From: an uncultured Clostridia bacterium
GTDB taxonomy: Bacteria; Bacillota; Clostridia; Oscillospirales; Acutalibacteraceae
DNA: 5,414 bases
Assembly: GCA_947165115.1 (NCBI GenBank)
Contig: CAMUZD010000143.1
Span: 1-5,414, forward strand
Direction of reading: 5' to 3'
Of this stretch, positions 1-5,414 are shown piece after piece; the stretch's first letter is position 1, and each line of letters starts with the position of its first letter. A model generated the notes under the pieces. That model ran no database searches, was not told where the DNA came from, and saw only the letters and a list, made by a program, of their open reading frames with translations. The translations under genes were made by a program, and so were the position numbers.

Positions 1-971
1 TATCCCCTGCCGAGAAGAATCGACATCATGGCGGAATAAACCTTAGCGTAAAGATTCATTTCCGATTCGATTGATTCTTTGTCGCCTTCTATGTTGCCCG
101 AAGTTCCGAGCGAAAGATTGACTATTTTTGCGCCGGATTTGATGAGGCGGATAATTCCGAAGAAAATTGCGAGAGTCTGGTTCCAGTCCTGCCCCTCATC
201 CGTCTGCCAGTCAACGCATTTGAGAACTGCACGCGGATTTATTCCCGAAACTCCTTTGCCGTTTCCGGCTTCGGCGCAGACCGTGCCTGCTACATAGGTG
301 CCGTGGGAATCGGGGACATTTCTCTTATTGAGTCTGTCGTTCGGGAAAGAAATCTTTCCCTGCAAATCCTCGTGATCCATATTGAATCCGGCATCCACAA
401 TGCCGACGGTTATATCGCCGAAGTATCTGCTGTAATTCCACGCCTCGCGGGCCTGAACGGCTTCAAGATGCCACTCGCCGCCTTCCGGCCTGCTCTCATC
501 CCATTCAGCGCCGTCAAAAGGATCGTCGGGAGTGGTATCGGGCGATGAAGGAGTGAATACCATCGGGCTCGCCATAAGGACGGCTTCGCATTCATCCTCC
601 ATTTTTTTACTCAGCGAGGATAATGCATCAAATCCCGAAGCGGGAGCGGAGACGACAAACAGATTGCAGGGGCAAGCCCATCCGAGCAGATCGAGATTGT
701 AATTCTTCAGAACTTTATATTTATCTGCTACTCCGGTATCGCTGTCAAAGAAAACAAAGAGCAGTTTTTTATAAATGCCGGAGCCGTATTTATTGAGAAC
801 GACATCCTTCTCATCGAGCTTTTCGATAAAGGAATCGCTGACCGAGGATTCGGTGAAAGGAATCCCCGTAAAGAAACTGAGAACAGCATCCTTTATATTC
901 ACAGACGCCGCGGAAAAAATTCCGCTGAGCGTCATGATTATCGACATTATGAGAGCGGCAAATTTTGTCAT
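1..971 (-). CDS. Secreted subtilisin-like serine protease (S8 family), N-terminal part, cut by window edge
   Basis: The open frame runs from ATG 971-969 off the low end of the window, giving 323 complete codons and no stop. Residues 1-23 look like a signal peptide: Lys3, then a hydrophobic core, then a small-residue FSAAS region. Residues about 24-130 resemble a protease propeptide, with a VLKNYNLDLLGW...LFVVSAP pattern, followed by a Pro/Asp-rich linker (about 140-165) and a W-HLEAVQAREAW entry (167-178) typical of S8 catalytic domains. The catalytic Asp is D193 in VGIVDAGF and the catalytic His is H223 in DSHGTYVAGT, 30 residues apart, close to subtilisin. The structural motif VNLSLG is at 284-289. 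The oxyanion Asn and the nucleophile GTSMA Ser would lie beyond the window, so activity cannot be confirmed. The Asp is followed by Ala where Ser or Thr is usual. The start overlaps the eamA stop (ATGA), with AAAGGGG seven bases upstream at 985-979, so translation is probably coupled. Exported peptidase is well supported; its substrate is unknown. Confidence 0.88.
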   Translation of the reverse strand, partial: MTKFAALIMSIIMTLSGIFSAASVNIKDAVLSFFTGIPFTESSVSDSFIEKLDEKDVVLNKYGSGIYKKLLFVFFDSDTGVADKYKVLKNYNLDLLGWACPCNLFVVSAPASGFDALSSLSKKMEDECEAVLMASPMVFTPSSPDTTPDDPFDGAEWDESRPEGGEWHLEAVQAREAWNYSRYFGDITVGIVDAGFNMDHEDLQGKISFPNDRLNKRNVPDSHGTYVAGTVCAEAGNGKGVSGINPRAVLKCVDWQTDEGQDWNQTLAIFFGIIRLIKSGAKIVNLSLGTSGNIEGDKESIESEMNLYAKVYSAMMSILLGRG

Positions 972-1903
972 ACTGTTTCCCCTTTAGATGTTTTATTTCC
1001 GAAAGGTATCTGGCTCATAACAACCCCGGCAAACATAATCGCACAGCCGAGAAGGGCGCGCGGACCCATTATATCATGCAGAATTATTCTGCCGAAAATA
1101 ACGCTGAAAACGGATTCAAGGCACATCAGAAGAGACGCTACCGCGGGTTCTGTATATTTCTGGCCGAATATCTGCAGCGTAAAAGCAATACCCGTGCTCG
1201 CAATGCCCGCATATAGAATAGGAACAGCACAGCCCAGGATTTCGGACATCTGCGGCTTCTCGAATATAAACATGCAGATAACGGAAAGAATGCCGGCCGT
1301 CAGAAACTGAGTGCAGGCCAGGGCGACAGGCTCGGCTCTGACACAGAAATGATCGATGACAAGGATATGGGCCGCGAATCCCACGGCGCAGAGAATTGAG
1401 AAAATCTCGCCGGCGCCGACCTTGAAATCGCCTTTTTTCATGCAGAGAAAATACAGGCCGATCATACCGAGAACAACAGCTATCCAGACATTGAGGCCGA
1501 CTTTTCTTCCGATGAAGAGGCCCGCAAGGGGCACGAGAATCATATAGAGCGCGGTTATGAAGCCCACCTTGGCGGCAAAGATATCGAAAGTAAACGCGTG
1601 CTGCTGAAGGTTGCTTGCAACGCACAGCACAATGCCGCAGATTATTCCCGCCGAAGCAGTGCCTTTGAAATCGAACTTCCTGCTCTTTTCCGCAGGGTAA
1701 TTTTTAACCGCCGATTTATGAAAGAGGGGCACAAACGGCAGAAGAAAGATTCCGCCGATAAGCGTCCTGATTCCGTTGAATGTAAATGTCCCGATATGAG
1801 CGCCGGTCTTCTGGGCTACAAATGAGAGACCCCATATTGCGGCGGCGGTTATACAGAAAATCGGGCCGATAAATCTTTTGTTTCCCGTTTTGTTTTCGTT
1901 CAT
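968..1903 (-). CDS. EamA/DMT-superfamily membrane transporter
   Basis: This is a 311-residue polytopic membrane protein, the usual length for a two-repeat EamA (DUF6) drug/metabolite transporter. I count ten likely membrane segments, near residues 13-31, 40-61, 82-98, 112-131, 138-154, 166-184, 191-213, 222-243, 250-271 and 283-299. They fall into two EamA repeats (about 14-153 and 166-297). Typical marks are WGLSFVAQK in segment 1, a GIRTLIGG motif in segment 2, and the repeat-2 stretch TEPAVASLLMCLESVFSVIFG. The family moves small metabolites or amino acids across the cytoplasmic membrane; the substrate cannot be told from sequence. ATG 1903 is the only sensible start because it places a short charged N-tail before segment 1, yet no Shine-Dalgarno is visible: an intrinsic terminator ends six bases upstream. 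Its TGA stop overlaps the start of the downstream S8 protease, so the two form a coupled pair. Confidence 0.9.
   Translation of the reverse strand: MNENKTGNKRFIGPIFCITAAAIWGLSFVAQKTGAHIGTFTFNGIRTLIGGIFLLPFVPLFHKSAVKNYPAEKSRKFDFKGTASAGIICGIVLCVASNLQQHAFTFDIFAAKVGFITALYMILVPLAGLFIGRKVGLNVWIAVVLGMIGLYFLCMKKGDFKVGAGEIFSILCAVGFAAHILVIDHFCVRAEPVALACTQFLTAGILSVICMFIFEKPQMSEILGCAVPILYAGIASTGIAFTLQIFGQKYTEPAVASLLMCLESVFSVIFGRIILHDIMGPRALLGCAIMFAGVVMSQIPFGNKTSKGETV
979..985 (-). promoter_or_regulatory. Ribosome binding site of the S8 protease, inside the eamA 3' end
   Basis: AAAGGGG lies seven bases before the ATG at 971-969 and encodes part of the Lys-Gly C-terminal tail of the transporter. With the ATGA stop/start overlap it fixes the protease start and points to translational coupling. 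Confidence 0.7.
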
Positions 1904-1909
1904 AATTTC

Positions 1910-1941
1910 AAAAAACAGCCCGCAAGCAAAACCTGCGGGCT
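1910..1941 (-). terminator. Intrinsic (Rho-independent) terminator after ispH-rpsA
   Basis: On the minus strand AGCCCGCA (1941-1934) pairs perfectly with TGCGGGCT (1924-1917). A G-T and a G-C pair extend the stem to ten pairs around a five-base loop. One G and then six T (1915-1910) follow. The hairpin starts 13 bases after the TAA of the fusion gene, as expected for the end of the cmk-plsC-ispH-rpsA operon. The T-run exists only for minus-strand transcription, so it is one-directional. The next ATG (eamA) is six bases beyond the T-run. Confidence 0.92.
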
Positions 1942-1954
1942 ATAAACTTTAATC

Positions 1955-4051
1955 TTATTCTGCGGATTCGGCATCCTCAGCGGGTGCTTCTTCTGCGGGT
2001 GCTGCTTCCTCGGCAGGAGCTTCCTCAACGGGAGCTACCTCTGCGGGTGCCTCTTCGTCTGCGGGAGCTTCATCTTCCTCTGTCTCTTCGGGCGGAAGAA
2101 GGGCTCTGATGGAAAGGCTTACACGCTTTTTATCATAATCAATTGCAGTAATCTTGCAGGTAACGGTCTGACCTACTTCAAGCTCATCGGCGGGTTTGTT
2201 GACCCTGTGATTTGCTATCTGGCTGATATGGATGAGACCGTCGATGCCGGGAATAACTCTTGCGAAAGCGCCGAAATCGGTAAGGCCGACTATCTCTGCG
2301 TCGATAACTGTATCGACGGGATATTTCTTGGCAAGAATAGCCCAGGGATTATCCTCGTCTTTTCTGTAGCCGAGGGAAATCTTTCTGTTTTCGCGGTCAA
2401 GGGACTTGATGAATACTTCGACTTCCTGACCTACGGTGAAGATCTCTGAGGGATGCTTGATTCTCTTCCAGCTCATTTCGGAAATGTGAACCATACCGTC
2501 AACGCCGCCGATATCGACAAAGGCGCCGTAGCTGGTGAGAGATTTAACGATACCTGTGTAGGATTTGCCTTCCTCTGCCGCTGCCCAGAAAGCGTCGGAC
2601 GCTGCCTGCTTCTGCTCGGCAATGACGGAGCGGATTGAACCAACCGCTCTCTTCTTGTGAGGATCGGCATCGATGATGCGGAACTGAACAGTCTTCTTGA
2701 GAAGGCTCTCGAGAGCGTCGCCTCTGTGTTCGGTTGCCTGCGATGCGGGGATAAATACGACGGAGCCGCCTGAAGCAACGAGAACGCCGCCCTTGATGAC
2801 CTCTGTAACAACGCCTTCAAGGATTCTGCCGTCTTCTTTGCCTTCGAGGATGCTGCCCCATGATTTGATGGCGTCGGCTCTCTTCTTGGAGAGAAGGACC
2901 GTGCCGTCAGCATCGTTCTTCTTCATAATAACCAGCGTAAGCACATCGCCGACTTTAACTTCTTTGGAAGGATCGACGTTGGGATCGCTGCTGAATTCCT
3001 CATTGGGAACAAGGCCGGTGAGACCGCCGAGAATGTGATTCTTCGGAATGTCAACCTGGACTTCTGTCGGTGTGATATTCTCAACTGTGCACTCGATGAC
3101 GGAATCATCGACAAGATCGTTAAGAAGATCATTCAGGTTTTCACTATCGACTGACGCTGCTGCAGAAGGCACCTCCTCTACCACGGTTTTTTCGGTTTCA
3201 TTGATGATGTCGGACATTGCTGAAAGTACCTCCTTAATTATTACGGCGGGAGTGGATGCACCTGCCGTCACGCCTACCGAGGCGTAAGTGGAAAAATCTA
3301 TGTTTTTGAGCTCTTCGGCTCTTTCCACCAGAAATGTGTCGCAGTTTGCGGAGCAGACATTTTTAAGCTTCACGGTATTTGAACTGTGTCTGCCTCCGAT
3401 AACCACCATTGCGTCGCATTCGCGGGAGAGCTTCTCAGCTTCCTCCTGCCTTTTGCGAGTAGCACTGCATATTGTATCAAAAATTTTTGCATTCGTAAAG
3501 AGTAATTTTATTTTTTCTTTACTTTTTTTCCATTCTGATGCCGAAAAAGTAGTCTGGGAGACGAAAATTGTTCTGTTTCGGAATAAACCTGCGTTATTCC
3601 CGTATAATTTCTCAAGCTCATCCGCGGATGAAAAGACAAATGAAGGTCCCTTGCAGCATCCTCTGATGCCGATTACTTCGGGATGATCCGCATCGCCCGC
3701 TATCAGAGTCGGAATATCCGGAGCTGAATTCTCCGATACTATTTCGTGAATCTTTGCCACAAACGGACAGGTCGCGTCAAGAATCTTTCCGCCGTGCCGG
3801 ATAATATCGTCCGCCGTGCCGGGAGTGACTCCGTGAGCCCTGATAAGCACGGTTTCGCCGGAAACAAGCTCTTCGGGCGAATTTATGATTCTCAGGCCCT
3901 GCTTTTCAAGATCATCAGTCACATCGGTATTGTGAATCAGCTGACCGAGACAACAGCACTTTCCGCCTTGCGAAATAAGCTCATAGGCCATATTCACCGC
4001 GCGGTCAACGCCGAAGCAGAAGCCTGCGGTCTGAGCGGGAATTACTCGCAA
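1955..4051 (-). CDS. ispH-rpsA: Bifunctional IspH (HMBPP reductase) - ribosomal protein S1 fusion
   Basis: The 698-residue product has two halves. Residues 1-280 are IspH/LytB, the 4Fe-4S enzyme that reduces HMBPP to IPP and DMAPP in the last MEP-pathway step. The cluster cysteines are C12 (AGFCFGV), C95 (DATCPF) and C195 (DTICSAT). Substrate-site residues are H40, H73 (RAHGV), H123 and E125 (DHPEV), T167/T168, the SSNT at 223-226 and S266, so the enzyme looks intact. A short acidic linker leads to four S1 RNA-binding domains near 314-390, 407-475, 495-564 and 580-651. The last two are the most canonical (SYGAFVDIGGVDGMVHIS and DFGAF...IDGLIHIS). An Ala/Glu/Pro tail ends the protein. Such IspH-S1 fusions are known in Clostridia. 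The start is TTG 4051-4049: it is the first codon of a frame that keeps C12 and has GGAGG seven bases upstream, while the next Met (21) would lose C12. It overlaps plsC by ten bases. The S1 half binds mRNA and may act with the ribosome; whether S1 is needed for initiation in this group is uncertain. Confidence 0.96.
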   Translation of the reverse strand: MRVIPAQTAGFCFGVDRAVNMAYELISQGGKCCCLGQLIHNTDVTDDLEKQGLRIINSPEELVSGETVLIRAHGVTPGTADDIIRHGGKILDATCPFVAKIHEIVSENSAPDIPTLIAGDADHPEVIGIRGCCKGPSFVFSSADELEKLYGNNAGLFRNRTIFVSQTTFSASEWKKSKEKIKLLFTNAKIFDTICSATRKRQEEAEKLSRECDAMVVIGGRHSSNTVKLKNVCSANCDTFLVERAEELKNIDFSTYASVGVTAGASTPAVIIKEVLSAMSDIINETEKTVVEEVPSAAASVDSENLNDLLNDLVDDSVIECTVENITPTEVQVDIPKNHILGGLTGLVPNEEFSSDPNVDPSKEVKVGDVLTLVIMKKNDADGTVLLSKKRADAIKSWGSILEGKEDGRILEGVVTEVIKGGVLVASGGSVVFIPASQATEHRGDALESLLKKTVQFRIIDADPHKKRAVGSIRSVIAEQKQAASDAFWAAAEEGKSYTGIVKSLTSYGAFVDIGGVDGMVHISEMSWKRIKHPSEIFTVGQEVEVFIKSLDRENRKISLGYRKDEDNPWAILAKKYPVDTVIDAEIVGLTDFGAFARVIPGIDGLIHISQIANHRVNKPADELEVGQTVTCKITAIDYDKKRVSLSIRALLPPEETEEDEAPADEEAPAEVAPVEEAPAEEAAPAEEAPAEDAESAE
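1958..2089 (-). repeat. Low-complexity Glu/Ala/Pro tail repeats of the S1 part
   Basis: Residues about 655-698 of the fusion are almost only Glu, Ala, Pro and Asp, with EEAPA-like units recurring several times (EEAPAE, VEEAPAEE, AEEAPAED). In the DNA this shows as imperfect repeats of a GCTTCCTC/GCGGGTGC type. The tail is acidic and probably disordered. Similar acidic tails occur on S1 proteins, and the repeat number is likely to vary between strains. Confidence 0.8.
3215..3236 (-). promoter_or_regulatory. Internal ribosome binding site and ATG at the IspH/S1 junction
   Basis: TAAGGAGGT (3236-3228) matches the anti-Shine-Dalgarno sequence over nine bases. It is followed by an in-frame ATG at 3217-3215, eleven bases after GGAGG, slightly longer than ideal. 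The ATG is codon 279, exactly where IspH homology ends (KEVLSAM). Initiation here would give a 420-residue protein, MSDIINETEK..., carrying all four S1 domains, the length of a stand-alone Bacillota S1. The site is seen in the sequence; its use is inference. Confidence 0.55.
3471..3499 (-). promoter_or_regulatory. Candidate sigma-A promoter inside ispH, directed at the S1 part
   Basis: TTTACG (3499-3494, four of six to TTGACA) is followed by exactly 17 bases and TACAAT (3476-3471, five of six to TATAAT). A TG at 3479-3478 stands one base before it, making an extended -10. The spacer holds an A5T5 tract. The surrounding patch (about 3475-3535) is clearly richer in A and T than the rest of the gene, though this codes a Lys-rich stretch. 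A start near 3464 would leave about 245 bases before the internal ATG at 3217. Prediction only. Confidence 0.4.
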
Positions 4052-4695
4052 TGTCCTTCCTCCCAGAGAGCGGTGATTGCGGCAAATATCTTGTCGGTGG
4101 CTGCGATTTCCTCCTCGCGGGTGGGCTTGTCGCCTGAGAATCCGAGCTCTTCATAAGGAATCATTTTGCCGTATCTGACTGTCAGTTTTGAATGCTTTTT
4201 GCATCCTTCGTCATTATAAAGCGATACCGGAAGAACGCCGCATTTCGCGCCGGCGGCAATTCTGGCGGCTCCCCTCTTGGGTTTGCCGGGTTTACCGTCT
4301 TTTGATCTGGTTCCTTCGGGGAATATAGCAAGTATATATCCCTTCTTGGGAATCTGCATAGCATATTTGAAAGAGTCGGTATCGGCAGCGCCTCTGGCTA
4401 TCGGGAAACCGTTGACGGTCGTAAACGCCCATGCGGTAATGAAATGATTCCAAAGCTCTTTTTTAGCCATGAAATGAAGCTGTCTGTTTTCGATGCCCTC
4501 TCCTATAATCAGCGGATCGAGAAGGTGAATATGATTTGCGGCGAGGACGAATCCGCCTTCATCCGGAATATTCTCAGCACCCACATAATTAATTTTGAAA
4601 TTGCATTTATTGACAAATTTGCCGATAGGTCTGATTCTTTCGTAAGTCTTTTTCTCGGTAACTTCTTTTTTGAAATTGAATTTTTTGATACTCAT
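4042..4695 (-). CDS. plsC: 1-acyl-sn-glycerol-3-phosphate acyltransferase (PlsC/LPLAT family)
   Basis: The 217-residue product carries all four blocks of the glycerolipid acyltransferase family. These are the catalytic NHxxxxD motif (N54-H55 to D60, NHIHLLD), the glycerol-phosphate-binding FPIAR (97-101), FPEGTRS (125-131) and the VLPVSLY block (154-160). The family acylates lysophosphatidate with acyl-ACP or acyl-CoA to form phosphatidate, the precursor of membrane phospholipids, at the inner face of the membrane. Length is normal for a bacterial PlsC. No clear membrane helix precedes the domain; the N-terminus (residues 1-20) is rich in Lys and probably membrane-peripheral. ATG 4695 overlaps the cmk stop as ATGA, and GGGGAG stands eight bases upstream. 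The 3' end overlaps ispH-rpsA by ten bases. The exact acyl acceptor is inferred from the family and the operon context. Confidence 0.93.
   Translation of the reverse strand: MSIKKFNFKKEVTEKKTYERIRPIGKFVNKCNFKINYVGAENIPDEGGFVLAANHIHLLDPLIIGEGIENRQLHFMAKKELWNHFITAWAFTTVNGFPIARGAADTDSFKYAMQIPKKGYILAIFPEGTRSKDGKPGKPKRGAARIAAGAKCGVLPVSLYNDEGCKKHSKLTVRYGKMIPYEELGFSGDKPTREEEIAATDKIFAAITALWEEGHCE
4049..4064 (-). promoter_or_regulatory. Ribosome binding site and TTG start of ispH-rpsA
   Basis: GGGAGG (4064-4059), backed by a second AAGG, precedes TTG 4051-4049, with seven bases between GGAGG and the start codon. It lies within the last codons of plsC, whose TAA (4044-4042) is inside the ispH start region. 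This strong site supports a TTG start over any downstream ATG. Confidence 0.8.
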
Positions 4696-5366
4696 GCTGT
4701 TTTCTCCCCGATTACTTCAATTACTTTATTTATTGATTCCTCAAGAGTGAGTTCGCTCGTATCGACAATCACGCCGTCGTCTGCCGGTCTGAGAGGGGCA
4801 ACCTCTCTGTGGGAATCATTATAGTCTCTTTTGATAAGGTCATCAAGCACATCCTTGAAATCGACCTGCTGACCTTTTTCGATAAGCTCGTCATATCTTC
4901 TCTTCGCTCTGATTTCAGGCGAGGCTGTCAGGAAAATTTTCACCTGAGCATCCGGAAGGACAACCGTGCCGATATCCCTGCCGTCCATTATGCAGTCGTT
5001 TTCGGCCGCTATATTTCTCTGCAGATCAAAGAGAAAAGCTCTGACCGCAGGAATCGCCGAAACATTTGACGCCGCCATGGAAGCGTCGGGAGTCCTGATT
5101 TCGGACGAAACGTTTTCGCCGTTGAGAAGCACAAGCTGCTCGCCGTTTTCAAACTTAAGCTCAACCCTGATTGAACCGAGAGTGGCTGTCACGGCATCGG
5201 CATCATCTGTCTGAATGCCTGCTCTGAGCGCGTTGAGGCCGACCGCTCTGTAGAGAGCTCCGGTATCAACATAGATATAGCCGAGCGCCTTTGCGGCGGC
5301 ACGGGCGACGGTGCTTTTGCCTGCGCCTGCAGGCCCGTCAATAGCAACATTGATTATTTCTTTCAT
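4692..5366 (-). CDS. cmk: Cytidylate kinase (CMP/dCMP kinase)
   Basis: This 224-residue protein has the standard bacterial CMP kinase layout and length. The P-loop is GPAGAGKST (11-19), the nucleotide-binding VDTGALYRAVG follows at 33-43, and DGRDIGTVVLPDA (128-140) is the characteristic CMP-site motif. R109, and the R180/D184/R187 group in the KRDYNDSHRE lid region, match substrate-binding positions of the family. The enzyme phosphorylates CMP and dCMP with ATP in the cytoplasm, recycling CMP released by lipid and RNA metabolism; this fits its place next to plsC. ATG 5366-5364 is preceded by GAGGT seven bases upstream. It starts three bases after the previous gene's stop and overlaps plsC by four bases. 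No missing residues or frameshifts are seen. Confidence 0.97.
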   Translation of the reverse strand: MKEIINVAIDGPAGAGKSTVARAAAKALGYIYVDTGALYRAVGLNALRAGIQTDDADAVTATLGSIRVELKFENGEQLVLLNGENVSSEIRTPDASMAASNVSAIPAVRAFLFDLQRNIAAENDCIMDGRDIGTVVLPDAQVKIFLTASPEIRAKRRYDELIEKGQQVDFKDVLDDLIKRDYNDSHREVAPLRPADDGVIVDTSELTLEESINKVIEVIGEKTA

Positions 5367-5369
5367 TTA

Positions 5370-5414
5370 TCATACCTCGCTTACGCTGATTCCCGCCAGA
5401 CGGCCGGTTGAAAA
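5370..5414 (-). CDS. C-terminal end of an upstream gene, probably a BaiN/HI0933-family flavoprotein
   Basis: Reading from the window edge, one frame gives FSTGRLAGISVSEV and then TGA at 5372-5370, three bases before the cmk start. The FSTGRLAG stretch resembles the conserved C-terminal dinucleotide-site end (A-[FW]-S-[ST]-G-x-x-AG) of the HI0933/BaiN NAD(P)/FAD-dependent oxidoreductases. A gene of that family often precedes cmk in clostridial genomes. Only 14 residues are visible, so the family call is tentative; that a coding frame ends here is more likely than not. Confidence 0.5.
   Translation of the reverse strand, partial: FSTGRLAGISVSEV

Noticed and set aside
1116..1625. 169-codon minus-strand frame within eamA
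   Set aside because: An alternate frame of the transporter gene, Arg/Cys/Ser-rich with no recognisable motif; the overlapping EamA frame explains the sequence fully.
2120..2170. TATGAT hexamer in the rpsA 3' part as a promoter for eamA
   Set aside because: No -35 match at 16-18 base spacing, and transcripts from it would still have to pass the terminator at 1941-1910.
3523..3529. A7 run in ispH (codons for W-K-K-S-K) as a possible frameshift or transcript-slippage site
   Set aside because: A -1 slip meets a stop within two codons and no downstream structure or alternative product is evident; the frame is intact through the rest of the gene.
2697..3686. Open frames on the plus strand opposite the fusion gene (for example 2697-3038, 3288-3686)
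   Set aside because: They are antisense shadows of a well-conserved gene, have no family motifs, and their Ser/Thr/Phe-rich composition is that of complemented codons.
4588..4616. TTGTCA-N17-ATTAAT on the minus strand within the start of plsC, a possible internal promoter
   Set aside because: The -35 is good but the -10 matches only four of six with no extended TG. It lies in a Lys/Asn-rich coding stretch where such AT-rich matches arise by chance.

Overview
The window reads as a stretch of chromosome from a low-to-medium GC member of the Clostridia (Bacillota). The main reasons are a fused ispH-rpsA gene placed behind cmk and plsC, an arrangement known from clostridial genomes, and strong GGAGG-type ribosome binding sites. 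I place it no finer than Clostridia from this sequence. Every supported gene lies on the minus strand, so transcription runs from the high-coordinate end to the low end. There are no RNA genes, mobile elements or CRISPR arrays, and no stretch over 300 bases lacks a gene.

Region by region, in transcription order. At 5414-5370 are the last 14 codons of an upstream gene, probably a BaiN/HI0933-type flavoprotein. Then come cmk (cytidylate kinase, 5366-4692), plsC (acyl-glycerol-phosphate acyltransferase, 4695-4042) and a 698-residue IspH-ribosomal protein S1 fusion (4051-1955). These are packed with gaps or overlaps of +3, -4 and -10 bases and look like one operon. It ends in a strong intrinsic terminator at 1941-1910. 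Past the terminator is a second tight pair, an EamA/DMT-family transporter (1903-968) and a secreted subtilisin-like S8 protease (971 to beyond the window), joined by an ATGA stop/start overlap.

Functionally the first operon joins nucleotide supply (CMP/dCMP phosphorylation), phospholipid synthesis (phosphatidate formation), isoprenoid precursor synthesis (last MEP-pathway step) and translation (S1 RNA-binding protein). The second unit is an inner-membrane transporter plus an exported protease, with no evident metabolic link to the first.

The most interesting signal is inside the ispH-rpsA fusion. At the domain junction there is an anti-SD-complementary TAAGGAGGT placed before an in-frame ATG (codon 279). 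About 250 bases upstream, in an AT-rich patch of the ispH part, is a promoter-like TTTACG-N17-TACAAT with an extended -10 TG. Together they suggest that one gene yields both the fusion and a free 420-residue S1 protein. A second oddity is that the intrinsic terminator ends only six bases before the eamA start codon, which has no recognisable Shine-Dalgarno.
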